From NCBI GenBank assembly GCA_907163375.1, contig CAJQUW010012889.1:1-64000 (forward strand): a DNA stretch of 64,000 nucleotides, written 5' to 3'. This document shows, piece by piece, positions 51,663-62,889 of this stretch (within the stretch, counting starts at the first letter, position 1; every line of letters begins with the position of its first letter). The notes under the pieces were generated by a model. The model had not been told where the DNA came from and did no database searches. It saw only the letters and a program-made list of their open reading frames with translations. The position numbers and the translations under genes are program-made. The stretch is from Prostheceraeus crozeri. Lineage: Eukaryota > Platyhelminthes > Polycladida > Euryleptidae.

Positions 51663-51668
51663 TAACTG
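51663..51668. repeat. 6-bp target duplication of the Polinton, right
   Basis: TAACTG, identical to 33,671-33,676. Confidence 0.95.
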
Positions 51669-52690
51669 TCCTCAGCAGCTAACTGACCCTTCTTGATAGA
51701 ATTTTGAATTTGTTGGTGTGAAGATTGTGATTTAATAGAAGAGTAAATGTTTCAAGGTCATACCTTCTTACTGCGAGTATCTATCAGGAGTGCGCCGTTC
51801 CATTAATTATAAGTTAATTGTTAGGTTAGGTTTGGACTGCAGCGCACTCCCACTTAACTCTAAATAATTACATATTATACATTATACATTATATGCCACC
51901 ACGTTTAATGGGTTAAATACGTAATCAATGATTGAAATGGAATATTGATAACTATACCTAAAATATCTGTGAACACGCCTGTCTCTTCTCATTGGGAATT
52001 CTTCACTTTTTAAATTTAATTTACGGAAGTGAATACGTGAAATAATTAGTAGCTAAATTACAAATGTAGAATTACATGAAATTCAGTCAGTCGTCGTCGT
52101 GTAATATCTCTGTATCTTACCTAAACAAGCCTGCATTTACACATGAAAAGTCTGAGCCTTTTTGATTAAGTGTGATTTAATAATTGCGGTTCGTTGAGTA
52201 CATAGCGATCTCGAATGTGATGAGTGAAAGGCAGATGAGAGATTCTCAGTGCCATTTAAAAAACAGAAGGATAGCCTATATATGAAATCCTTGACTGATT
52301 ATGTTTACCGATCAGTAGTAAGGCAACATTGATATCTGGGAAAAGATCAAGAAAATGAAGATCGAAATTCTGTCGACAATACATTAGGTAATGTATTAGG
52401 GTTTATTAGATTAATAATGGTTCATGGGTTTCACTCAGAAAACATTCTGCAATACTGAGTCAGTTAAAAGCTATTTACACTATCACAGCACGAAATTGAT
52501 GTAATTTCTGCCTCACCATTAGAATAATTGAAATTATCAAAAGTAATTGATTACTTCAGCAAACAGTAAGATAAATGAATCCTGAGCATTTCGCAGAAAC
52601 TTTACTATTCAAAAGTAGAATGTCGATTGATAAAGCATATCTACTCCAACAAAACTCGAACTTCGAAAGTCATTGTTTTGAGTACAGTTT
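51669..52690. other. Presumed intron, no gene recognised
   Basis: The only structure seen is an inverted word GGAGTGCGC/GCGCACTCC about 60 bases apart near 51,787-51,850. Confidence 0.45.
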
Positions 52691-53163
52691 TGAGTCAGGT
52701 TTTGAAGGCAGAAAGCGTAGGACCGACTCGACCTCGAAATATGTTTTCTGACCCACGACGACTTGAATGTGGTGGGTTTGCACTCCATATATGACCATCT
52801 TTGTCTTTTAATCCATCGTCATCACTTGGTTCTTCATCGCTAGTGTCTTCGCTCTCCTCGTCTTGAATATGACCTATAAGCACTGGTGGTTCATTTTCAT
52901 CTGACATGTCTTCACCACTACCATCGTCTCCTCCGCTCTCTTCTTCCAAAATTCTTGACAGTGCAACTTCGGCAGTTAGTCTCTTTGGCGGCATCGTCTG
53001 AAACAAGATCTCAACCAAACTAATCGCAGCAGGCTTCATGATGCCTAATATAACGTCGGAATCAAAGTCAGTGAACAGTGTTTATGCAGCGGTCTTGCAG
53101 ACAAATCTGGACAAAGAAAACTCAAAGTGTGATTTTCAAAATCACACGTTGGTACGCCTAGGG
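52690..53163 (-). mobile_element. piggyBac 5' end fragment
   Basis: The outer end at 53,163, in reverse complement, reads CCCTAGGCGTACC and abuts TTAA (53,164-53,167), the piggyBac end form. Inside, the minus frame from 52,994 reads MPPKRLTAEVALSRILEEES, an acidic stretch, then DKDGHIWSANPPHSSRRGSE, a motif of piggyBac N termini, and stops being coding at about 52,695. Next to the end is the palindrome GTGTGATTTTGAAAATCACA. The catalytic domain and other end are missing. This family differs from the complete piggyBac at 27,153. Confidence 0.75.
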
Positions 53164-53167
53164 TTAA

Positions 53168-53567
53168 GTAAAGAAAGAAAATCCCAATGATCGGAAACCA
53201 GTGACTTCAGATAGCAACTGAACTCAACTGCTCTAATTTCTGGACTGCTTCTATTAAAGGAATTAAATAAAATGCTTAAAAATATTATGTGAATATGAAA
53301 TGATAGCAACGTCAAGTTCAGTTATTAAAAGAATCCATTCAACCATGAGAATTAAAAATATTACATGAGGATATTTATAACGAAATTCTAACCCAATTTA
53401 ATAGGTACATGTTAGACAACTCAAACAGCATTCAGTTCAAATTGAATTCTATTGGGAGCACGCTGTTTAAAGGAGTTAAAACTGTTTTATAAATTGAAGA
53501 GGTGTGCAAACCAGCAATATACACAAATCATGCTGCATAAATATGGGCCTTGAACTTCTTTTCACAG
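53168..53567. other. Presumed intron, no gene recognised
   Basis: AT-rich. It ends in a good acceptor (CTTTTCACAG) for the exon at 53,568. Confidence 0.45.
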
Positions 53568-53654
53568 GTCGAAAGGATTTGTTGGAGACTTTGGTTAAAT
53601 TCAACAAAACGGCCATAACTGCGAAAGATTCCGCTAATCAGAATGAATTTTTAA
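53568..53654 (+). CDS. Candidate host exon, 87 bp, phase 1-1
   Basis: Bounded by CTTTTCACAG and a GTAAGT donor at 53,655. The 29 codons read as RKDLLETLVKFNKTAITAKD and SANQNEFL, with a split codon at each border in phase 1. It is too short to assign. Strand and phase match the exon at 54,873, so the two can splice together in frame across an intron holding a minisatellite. Confidence 0.5.
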
Positions 53655-53869
53655 GTAAGTTTGATTTTCAAATTTTGATAATTACATGTTCAGCAAGTGA
53701 AAATTAGTAGTTTAAGTAGTTTGGTAATTGATCCAAGGGTTCTTATCGCATTTCAAAATGCTCTAAATTTTCACAAAATGCTTCAACATCAAAGCATCAA
53801 AGCGGGAAAGAATAATGTCTATCACATTCCTGATTCAAGGTTAGCCGATTCTTAGACATATTCAAAGGC

Positions 53870-54355
53870 TCCGACACCAGGGTGGATAGGACTCCGACTC
53901 CTGGAGTTTGATAGGACTCTTTCTCCGGGAGCTTGATAGGACTCCTTCTCCGAGGTTTGATAGTAATCCTTCTCCGGGAGTTTGATAGGACTCCTTCTCC
54001 GGGAGTTTGATAAGACTCATTCTCCGGGAGTTCCGTAGGACTCCTTTTTCGGGAGTTTGATAGGACTCCATCTCTGAGGTTTGATAGGACTCCTTCTCCG
54101 AGGTTTGATGGGACTCCTTCTCCGAGAGTTTGATAGGACTCCTTTTTCGGGAGTATGGTAGGACTCCCTTTTCGAGAGTTTGATAGAACTCCTTTTTCGG
54201 GAGTTTGATAGGACTCCTTCTCCGGGAGTTTAATAGGACTCCTTTTCCGAGGTTTGATAGGACTCCTTCTCCGAGAGTTTGATAGGACTCCGAATCCGGG
54301 ATGATTGGGATACGACTTGGGCCGGGGTGGTTGATTGGACTCTGAATCCAGTAGT
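53870..54355. repeat. ~27-bp minisatellite
   Basis: About 17 imperfect units of GGACTCCTTCTCCGGGAGTT with TTGATA spacers. Each holds CTCC...GGAG, a small hairpin. The long minus-strand frame through it (YQT/SRRRSPIKL repeats) is a product of the repeat. Confidence 0.95.
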
Positions 54356-54872
54356 ACACCTACTCAATGATTTAAGAGCTAAGATCTATTTATCTGTTAT
54401 TAATTCTCATTTTTTTCAATGTGCCAAATAATGCTTTCATCAGGCAAAGTGTACATTGCAAGTTGCTGTTTATGATAAGTCTGCCGTGTATGCATGAGGT
54501 GTAATTGACATGTACCCAAGAAATGATTTACAGTTTAGAATTTGCCCTTTCTTTTCTGCTTAGCGTGCATACATATACATGTACACAAGGATAAATCATT
54601 TGTTTGTTCCATGTTTTTAGAGTCTGCGTACAGACGAGAGTCTGGAGTCCGACCTTTGATAGAATTGCGACTCCGATTCCATATCCATTTCCAAGTTCTG
54701 TTTCATGTTTCTATGTTTCTTTCCACGAACATTTTTAGATTTCTTTCAGAAAAATACTTATTTTCTTGATCTTGATAGCTACTCTGTACTATTTCGCATC
54801 ATTTTACCTATTCGAAAATCCGTTCAGTTTGAGAAGTATTGCATTGAAGAAACTTTCTCTTGTATTTAACAG
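54356..54872. other. Presumed intron, no gene recognised
   Basis: No coding motif. It ends in TATTTAACAG, the acceptor of the next exon. Confidence 0.45.
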
Positions 54873-55160
54873 GAATGTATCATCGGTTTCAAATGAGTGA
54901 TTCCATTGTCTCGCTAAGTGACAGCAACACGGATGAATTTCCAACAATGTCTCGTTCATCCACCTTGAATGACATCGAAGTTCAGCTGAAGAACATTGGA
55001 ATATTTGGGAGTTCTATTGCTGAGATAACGGCACATGCAGACGATGACACACAATTTTTGAGGAGGAACATTAACATGGAGACAGAGGGAGAGAAGAATC
55101 TGAAACTGCTCGGAGTAACTGACAAACACACAGAAATTGATGTATTGACAAAAATACCAA
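54873..55160 (+). CDS. Candidate host exon, phase 1-1, module paralogous to 31,799
   Basis: 288 bases with phase 1 at both sides, bounded by TTTAACAG and a GTAAGA donor. It encodes MSDSIVSLSDSNTDEFPTMS (a Ser-rich start), then STLNDIEVQLKNIGIFGSSI and the block RRNINMETEGEKNLKLLGVT and EIDVLTKIPS, which aligns with the module at 31,799-32,089. The Ser-rich start could be phosphorylated. There are no cysteines, signal or membrane segments. With the 87-bp exon upstream, it probably belongs to one plus-strand gene. The family is not known to me. Confidence 0.6.
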
Positions 55161-55730
55161 GTAAGATGAATAGAAGTTGTTCATTGACATTGTTCTTCAA
55201 TAAGCCATGCAACAGTGAATGATATATCCAAATAATGTCCACAATATACTATTCGACGCCATGTTTTCACTAAAACCTTAAAAGTCACTGATCGGAGTGA
55301 AATTGATCGGCCGCTGTTGGTTTCGGTCATGTAGATTCCAGGCTAAGGACTGCAATGACCTTCTTGCGGTCTCACTTTTCAAGAAAAGCTTGTTGTGTTC
55401 TGTGTGAAGAAATACTTGAGCCTTGCGCCCAGGAATTGTAAATAATTGATTGGTAAATAAGAAAATCAAATATTTTTCTATCAATCAATTAATTTTAATA
55501 GGAAATTTATCAATTAATTGATTGCAATTAAGACGACAAACGATAACTGGCTCAATATGTTCCCCACACTGTAAATCGCTGGATACGAAAATTACATACA
55601 ATTTGAAACTAACATCTGATACGAGATTCTGGTATGTCTACAGAGATCTGGTATGTTTTTCATACCACATCTCACTTACTTTAGTTTGTGATTGGTATGT
55701 AGCGATACGAACTATTCTATCTGTTTATAT
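55161..55730. other. Presumed intron, no gene recognised
   Basis: No motif. It holds AATTAATT-type palindromic words near 55,485-55,530. Confidence 0.4.
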
Positions 55731-55739
55731 TTTTCAACA

Positions 55740-56623
55740 AATGTACATCTAGACTGCGATTGCAAGGATTTTAAGAACAAATGTCCGAAAATTGATCAAA
55801 ACAGCGAGAGCAATGGCTCCATACAGGCTATTCAAGACGAAGTATTTAATTGTAAGTCTGTCGCCATTTACACTACGTGGAAGAACCGATTCTCAGAATT
55901 CTTAGAAAAAGAAGAACGTAAAGAGAGTTTAGAAAGCGTTTTGATATTTATGAAAAATCTTTCGGGAAAATACGCGCCTTCAACTCTTTGGCAAGCGTAC
56001 AGCTCCCTAAATAAGTACTATACGACCTATAAAATTGGAAATTTTTAATGAAGTACCAATTTTAAAAAGCTTCATAAAAGCGAATGAAAAGAAAGGCCAG
56101 CCGAAAAAGCAGTCTAAGGTAATATCGAAAGAAGATCTATTCAAATTTTTCGATGCTGATCATAACGAGCAGCCGCCGGCTTCTTGCGAAAAAGGTTGTA
56201 GCTCAAGGTCCTTATGAAATGGTGTCTGAGTATCACAACAAAGTCGATGACAAATATGGGAGATTTTTCAGAAATTTCAATTACAAATCAAAAAAATTCA
56301 CATCTCAACCAATGGGTCGTAATGCCGTAGCAAAAGTGTCATCGTATATTGCGGAATTTTTGAAATTAGACAATCCAACTGAATATACCAGTCACTGTTT
56401 TCGTCCATTATCAGCCACAGCTTTAGCTGATTCAGGGGCTTCACTCCCTTCATTGAAGCGTCAATTTCGATGGAAAAGTGACGCGGTGGCGATGGGTTAC
56501 ATTGACCAAAGCAAAAAACACAAATTGGAAGTTGCCCAAACATTAACAATCAATAAGAACATATCAAACAGTCAAAACATCAGCTCAACGTCTCAAGCGC
56601 ATTCAAAACAGGTGCACATCTAA
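55740..56623 (+). pseudogene. Crypton-type tyrosine recombinase, broken
   Basis: Three plus frames follow one another. The first (to 56,048) is the N-terminal DNA-binding part: YTTWKNRFSEFLEKEE and KYAPSTLWQAYSSLNKYY. The second (56,035-56,217) has EVPILKSFIKANEKKGQPKK and KVISKEDLFKFF. The third (from 56,205) has the catalytic part: TSHCFRPLSATALADSGASL (H-x-x-R), LKRQFRWKSDAVAMGYI (Trp/Tyr). The region with the first catalytic Arg is missing, deleted between about 56,170 and 56,205. There are two frame changes. The pattern is closest to insect-like Crypton recombinases. The enzyme would have excised and inserted circular DNA. Confidence 0.7.
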
Positions 56624-57072
56624 AACTGCTCAAATATTGTTATCAACTTGTAACTGTTTTTCAATGACTTAATGGTGATTTCCTTGTAATTATTCAATCA
56701 ATATAGTTATTACTTTGTCATTAAAATTATAGTTTTCGACGCTGGACAGTAACACGAGATAAGCAAATTGTCGTTTATTAGTTAAATAATATCGCATCTG
56801 AAAAGAAGTCAAAGCAAAAAATACCTATACCTCGTATTGTGAAGTCACGTACATATAATTATGAATAATTATGCATCCGCGATATTTCGCTCAAATTCTA
56901 TGCATGATTTTCGTTGTAGAGGATGAGAAACTTTCTATGTGCTGATGTATTTCAATGAAGGAGTGCAATAAAGACTGTTTATTGCACTCTTTGAAATTTA
57001 TGCACACTTTGGAAAGCATAAACTATATTATGGAAGCAATAATCATAGAGATTATAGCACTTTGAAATATAA
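56624..57072. other. No gene recognised
   Basis: AT-rich, without coding motif; the left end of the pogo-type element at 57,073 was not found here. Confidence 0.4.
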
Positions 57073-58743
57073 ATGTCATTATTGTTCCATGGACTGACGT
57101 CGTTACATGTTCGAAAGCTCGCATATAGCTTCGCCACGAAGAACTCCATCCAAATCCATACGCCGTGGGAGCACAACAAGAAAGCAGGTGTGGACTGGCT
57201 ACGGTCATTCATGAGCCGTCATAATCTATCACTTCGAACACCTGAGGCGACATCGCTGTCAAGAGTCCAAGGTTTTAATCGCTCATCAGTTACACTGTTT
57301 TTCAAAAATCTGGAAGGGCAGATGATCAAACATAAATTCCGACCTGGTGATATCTACAATCTCGACGAAACTGGAGTAACGACGGTCCCAAATTTGCCTA
57401 AGATGGCGAGCCCGAAAGGTAGAAAACAGGTAGGTCAAATTACTGGGTCCGAGCGTGGTATTTTAATTACGGTTTTAATTACCACGTGCTGTGAGCGCAT
57501 CTGGATCAGCTGTTCCTCCATTCTTCCTCATTCCGCGCGTGCCATGGCAACCACATTTTCTGAACACTGCTCCGACAGGATCTGGTGGTACTGCTAGCCA
57601 GTTTGGCTGGCAGACAAATGACTCGTTCTTGCTTTACCTACAGCATTTCATCGATTACGTCAAACCGTCGTTTCAGAGGAAGGTTTTATTGATTATGGAC
57701 AACCATGAAAGCCATGTGTCCTTGGTCAGCTATCGATCTGTGTCGTGACAATGGTATCATCCTACTCACCCTTCCACCACACACAAGCTCAAAATGACAG
57801 CCTTTGGATGTAAGTGTCTTTGGACTTTTTAAATGCGCTTATAGACGCGCATTGAACGATTGGTCCGTCACAAATGCGGGGAAGAGACCAAGTATCTACG
57901 ACGTTCCTTCGATTTTCAAACTTGCCTACGAACGCTCATTCACATTGCTAAATATCACAAAAGGCTTTGAAACAACGGGAATTTACCCGTTTGATTGTAA
58001 TATCTTCACCGAAGAAGATTTCGCACCCGCTGACGCACTACTGCCAACTCATAGATGCTCCGGTACCAGTGTCATGGAAGAAGAAAATATCACACAGAAC
58101 ATCGAACCCACCGAAATATCTGACCATGTTTCAAATGTGATTTCACCGGAGATGATTCGTCCGAAGCCCAAAGTGATCTATTCAGAAAAGGAAAAGGGCC
58201 GAGCAAAGGGCAGCTCGAGAGTGCTAACTGATAGTCCTGAAAGAGTGGTGATTGAAGAGAGAGACTTGAAAAGAAAACTGAAGACATCATACGAGAGCAA
58301 GAATATAAAGAAATCGAAGCCATCGGGATGTCTGATCAGCCACTCAACAATTGCGCAAGGGGATGAAGTAGGAACCTCCAGCAAAAGCCTACAAGTACCA
58401 TCTGTTATATTTGAATCTGAAGACGAAGACACAGCACATATAGTCATCAAGTCGAATCTGGAGATTATGTCATTGTTTCTGTAGATTCATCGAAAGGAGG
58501 AACGAAAAACTTTGTTGGTCATGTTGAAGACACTAATGATGATCACAAAATCACAGTCAAATTCATGAAACAGAACAAGACAACACCATCTGCATTCTTC
58601 TTTCCCGATACTCGAGACACTTCGACGGTTAAAATAACTGATGTTGTTTGCAAACTATCCCCTCCGACAACAGGAACTACCACCAGAACCCAAGGAATAC
58701 AAACTTTCAAAGAAGATTTAAGTGATTTTAAAGTTTTTTGGTA
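57073..58743 (+). pseudogene. pogo/Tigger-type transposase, broken
   Basis: The first frame (57,073-57,597) reads RKLAYSFATKNSIQIHTPWE, then AGVDWLRSFMSRHNLSLRTP (CENP-B-type HTH end), then DIYNLDETGVTTVPN with the first catalytic Asp. The next (57,491-57,748) has VPPFFLIPRVPWQPHFL and KVLLIMDNHESHVSL, the second catalytic Asp. The third (57,804-58,484) has KQPLD-type sequence followed by VFGLFKCAYRRALNDWSVTN and the C-terminal tail. A last open stretch to 58,743 (GDYVIVSVDSSKGGTKNFVG) extends the ordinary C terminus. Three frame changes divide it. The element is defective. Confidence 0.8.
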
Positions 58744-59396
58744 AGACTGTATTGAGCAGTGTGTTTGTTGTCTGTTACACTAATTGTTTTTATCCCTTTC
58801 CCCTGACCGAATTTAGGCCTATTGCAATTTTCATCTGTGCATGTTTTTGCAATAGTTCATCGTTTTTTTAAAATTTATATGCAGTTGTTTTTCTTTCAGT
58901 AGAATTTCGAAAATTGGAGTATTTTAGATATTTCCATACAGGTAGTAGGCTAAAATATTTCAATTATATCAACAAGGGGACCTGGGCCTATAGGCCTATA
59001 TGTTATAGGTCTATCATTAAATACCTAATTACACAGATATTTAACATAATTTATTCAAGTATAGCTTTCTTACAAATAGCCAAAAGGATGACAGAGCATA
59101 TACAAAATGGTACAAAAACAGAAAAAAACAAAAAATGTATCTACAGAGTAGATACAAAAATGGAAGAAAACAAAAAATCCAAACTTTACCCCATGGCGTT
59201 CCAACCTTTACCCCACGCATGGGGCAAAGATTGGAAATCAGTTACGGTTAATTAATGATTAATTAGACCATGATTGATATCACCTGCGATAATAAAATCA
59301 CTCAAACATATAACTCATATTCCAAATGACTGAAATATATCGTGTTTAGTTAGAACAGATATCGTCAATGGGGTACAGAGAGGAAAATTCAAAAAT
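58744..59396. other. pogo element 3' flank, no gene
   Basis: The words CTTTACCCCA and TGGGGCAAAG at 59,184-59,240 are near-palindromic and resemble the possible element end at 59,397, so they may be an inner terminal repeat. Confidence 0.45.
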
Positions 59397-59425
59397 TTCC
59401 AACCTTTACCCCACCTTCCCCTATA
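59397..59425 (-). repeat. Possible pogo right terminal repeat
   Basis: The reverse complement TAGGGGAAGGTGGGGTAAAG is followed by GTTGGAA and abuts TA, the expected target of pogo elements. The matching left end is missing, so the assignment is tentative. Confidence 0.4.
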
Positions 59426-59499
59426 TACAGTATATAGATATAGAAGGTTATTTTGGGAAAGGATTCATTCATAGAAAGTCAATGTCATAGAATTATTGA

Positions 59500-59990
59500 A
59501 AGATATTTCCATTACTTTGTGAAAAGGAATTGGCGATATTGTTCATTTTCTTCACCTGAATTGATGGTGGGTTGGAATTTCTTTATCAACAGTGCTTCAC
59601 GAAGACGAATGTTGGTATTGTCGCTTTCATGAGTTAATATCTCGACTTGTACATTCTTGTTGTGGCATTGTTGTAAATGTCTGAAAACTGATGATGTTAC
59701 TTGTGTTGTGTGCTCTTTCACTTTGATGTGTAAAGTTTAATTGTACTACCGATATAGACATTTTTGCACTTGAGACATGTTATTTTGTAAATTACGTTTT
59801 TCTTGAAGCAAAGTTCATTGTTTTGAATTGGATATGAGGTAAGTTGACATTTTGTTTCATGTTTGGTATCAATGGTTCTTCAATGCGTTTCTTAGAGTAT
59901 TTCTTAGTGACTTTTGAGCTAAACCGATATTTAAATCTTCTCGTTGGAAAACCATGCCTTGAAACATTGAAGAACAATTAAATACACACA
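59500..59990 (-). mobile_element. PLE GIY-YIG fragment
   Basis: On the minus strand: KYRFSSKVTKKYSKKRIEEP (connector), then VIYKITCLKCKNVYIGSTIK, the GIY-YIG core, then in another frame HTTQVTSSVFRHLQQCHNKN and the C terminus ALLIKKFQPTINSGEENEQY. One frameshift and one frame change separate the parts. The reverse transcriptase is missing. A different PLE family starts next to it at 60,001. Confidence 0.65.
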
Positions 59991-60000
59991 GTAACTAGAC

Positions 60001-62400
60001 TCAAATTAATTTACATTTGAAAAAAGCACCATCATGGTTAACTTGCTTATTCAAAGTGGGGTTGAGTTTTTTTATGTACATGGCTTCCAAAATATTTAGG
60101 TCATAAGTGTTGGGAGCTTGAGATAGAATTTTGAAATTGTCAACTTTACAGCTGCAACTGCAATTTAACCTATGGTCAGAAATGGCGGAAATTTTTTCCC
60201 GATCTTCTTTTATTCTTAAGTGTAAGTGTCTTGTAGTTCTACCTATGTAGGTAGTGCGAGGGTCCACCTCACAAGCGAATTGGTAAATGACATTAGACCA
60301 AAGAACTTTGGGAGTATGATCTTTGTTGGAGAAACCACTTTTTAGTTTATTGCATGTGACAACCCAACGGATAGGAAATTCTTTATCTATTCTACGGAAT
60401 AGTGATTGTAGTTTCTTTTTAAAATAAACCGATTGAATGCCAAAAAATGGAATTTTGACAGTATGGAGGTATTGGGATTCATCTTTTTCTTTTGGAGCAC
60501 AGAATCTTTTGTCCAGATACTGTTTGACCACTTTTTGTATAAAGTACAACGGATATCCATTGTTTTGAAAATTTTTTGTCAATTTCCCTATTTCATCATA
60601 GAAAGTTTGCCATGATGAGCAGACGATGTAGGCTCTGTTGATCAGAGTGCTTAAAACAGAAATTTTCCATTGCAAGGGGGATATGGCTCTGAAATTCAAG
60701 GTTAGACCGGTGTACGTGGGTTTTCTGTACATCTTAGTAGTTAGCGTGTTGTATGAAACGTCCAGGTCAATATCTAGAAAAGGTAGCACTTTACCTTCTA
60801 CCTCTGTGGTGAATTTCATATTACTATGCCACTTGTTAATATAGTTGAAGAAGGATAAGTGGTCATCATCTTCAAAGATAGCCAAGATGTCATCTACATA
60901 CATATCTGACATAGAATTTTAGGTTTAGTTTATCATTTTGTTGGAAAGTCAGTTCTAAGTGTCCCATAAATAAGTTACTGAGGGTTGGGGTTAGGGGGCT
61001 ACCCATGCTCAAACCATCACTTTGACGGTAGAGAATGTTGTTGAATGAGAAAATGCCACCAGTGGCGAATTGAAGTAATTTTTTGAAGGTGTCCTTACTA
61101 TACGGTGGTGTTGTGTTATTGGAGCTATACACCTTATCACAAGCTATATCGATGACTTCTTTGAGAGGGACGTTAGTAAAAAGACTAACAACATCAAAGC
61201 TGATGAGTTTCGAATCCGATGAGAATTTGTAGCTAGCGAGTTTGTCTAGCAGATCAGCGTTATTTTGTACTGAGTACTCCGTAGGAATTATAGAAGTACT
61301 TGGCAAGGTTATATTCGGCCGTGCCATAACTGGCAACAATAGGTCTAAGAGGTACATTACTTTTATGTACCTTGGCAGAACCGTAAAGTTTGCCACTACA
61401 AGACCCACTAGGAGTAATTTTAGTGAACACTTAGGAGTCCACGTAAGGTTTCACATATTTGTTCAAAAAGTATTTAAGTTTATTCTGTTGTTTTATAACA
61501 GGGTGATCGAGCATCAATTCATTTTGGTTGTGTGGGATAGCAGTAAATTTGGTAGCATCTTCAATGATAGCATTGAGCTTGTTTACATATTCATCAGCAT
61601 CTAGAATAGCTATACCATTACCTTTGTCCAATGGGACAACTTTGATGTCTTTATTTAGTTTAAGGGACTTCACTACATCTTGGTTATGTTTGGCTTGTGG
61701 CGTCTTGGTAACGTTAAACATACGCTTATTGTAATTTTGTAACGCAAGTTTCACCTCATTGCAATCTCTCTTAGAGATTTTATTTTTCAGGCGCTCCACC
61801 ACTTTTTCCAACGCGCAAGTCAGATGTTCGCTTCCATTGTCGTTAGGACTGCTAGGGTGCTTGAGTCCTGTCTTAAAAATCTCATTTTGGTAATGCGTGA
61901 GGGTCACCTTGCTCAAGTTGTGTACCGTACCGTTGGGGGTACTTAACTTGTTTTCTACATATAACTTGAGAAACTTTTTTTGCTGGGTTTCTAAAATGGA
62001 TTTTAAAAGGTTTTGATTTTCTCTGGTAAACAACTTTACTACGAAGGTGCTTGACCTTAGATTTGTGCTGTGAAATTAGCATCGAAATCTTACGTAATTG
62101 GCGATCATGAATAATGTCACGGTTCAATAGGTTATTCTTGTCTTTGAGGCTTAAAAATTTGGGAATCAAGCCATATTTTGAGCATTTGGACAGGAATGTG
62201 ATATCACATTGTAGTTTTATGATTTTGTGGTTAAAGTTTTCGAATTTACGGCTAGTATTGAGTTCGATGTTGTATTTGGTCTTTAACTTATGAAAGAAGG
62301 TTACAATATTTGTAATCCTGAGTAACCAAATAACAGCTGCTAACATATTGATGGAGGTAAAACAGATCTTGTGAGTTCAACTCGTGCACTTGTAAGTTAC
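60001..62400 (-). mobile_element. Near full-length Penelope-like element
   Basis: Minus frames in order: 62,346-61,882 is the N-terminal region (MLAAVIWLLRITNIVTFFHK, basic helical). 62,033-61,431 holds KVVPLDKGNGIAILDADEYV. 61,408-60,890 has SFDVVSLFTNVPLKEVIDIA (motif A) and GLSMGSPLTPTLSNLFMGHL (motif B). 60,912-60,001 has MYVDDILAIFEDD (motif C), the thumb and connector, then VIYQFACEVDPRTTYIGRTT with HLHLRIKEDREK, the GIY-YIG nuclease, to the stop. About three frame breaks are present. It keeps every PLE domain and is the most complete copy in the window. Confidence 0.9.
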
Positions 62401-62479
62401 CAGCTGACGAAGATACTGGTTTGATCGTAATGGGATTAAAACAAAAGTACATGTATTACAGCAAAACTTCTTGTTGCAA

Positions 62480-62640
62480 TCTTTCGAGTTATATATATAT
62501 ATATATATAAGATCAAATAATAGGATAAATCAAAATGGTAAATAATATAAAAAAACAAAAAATCACTCAAGGAAAAGTCAGAGGTATCAAAATTCCCGAC
62601 CGGTTTCGTCCTGATCTAAGCAGGCTAGTCATGGGAATGA
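62480..62640 (-). repeat. PLE 5' terminal region with (TA)n and end hairpin
   Basis: A short TA run (62,491-62,509) is followed by GGATAAATCAAAATGG and CCGACCGGTTTCGTCC, closely like the 20,351-20,440 flank of the PLE there. So both PLEs share the same kind of outer repeat. Confidence 0.65.
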
Positions 62641-62889
62641 AAATGATTTATTCAAACTCAAATATACATAAAATGAAACATAGAAATTATTGTTATCTAC
62701 TTTAATGTTAGATGTCTACCACTAAATGGTCAATAATATACAAAAATAATTGTGTTTTTATGAAAATCTATATTTAGATGTCTATGCATATCGAAATATC
62801 CCTATGACTCCTAGATAGGTTAACTGTTATGCCTATAATAAAGGCATCAACAAGAAACAACATAACAAGAATGTTTATCACAATGTCAA
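62641..62889. other. No gene recognised
   Basis: AT-rich gap between the PLE and the Crypton. Confidence 0.4.

Noticed and set aside
53862-54359. 165-codon minus-strand frame with repeated YQT and SRRRSPIKL
   Set aside because: It is produced by the minisatellite and has no splice or start context.
60001-62400. Retrovirus or LTR element from the RT motifs
   Set aside because: The RT is followed by a GIY-YIG nuclease and there is no protease, capsid or RNase H; this is a PLE.
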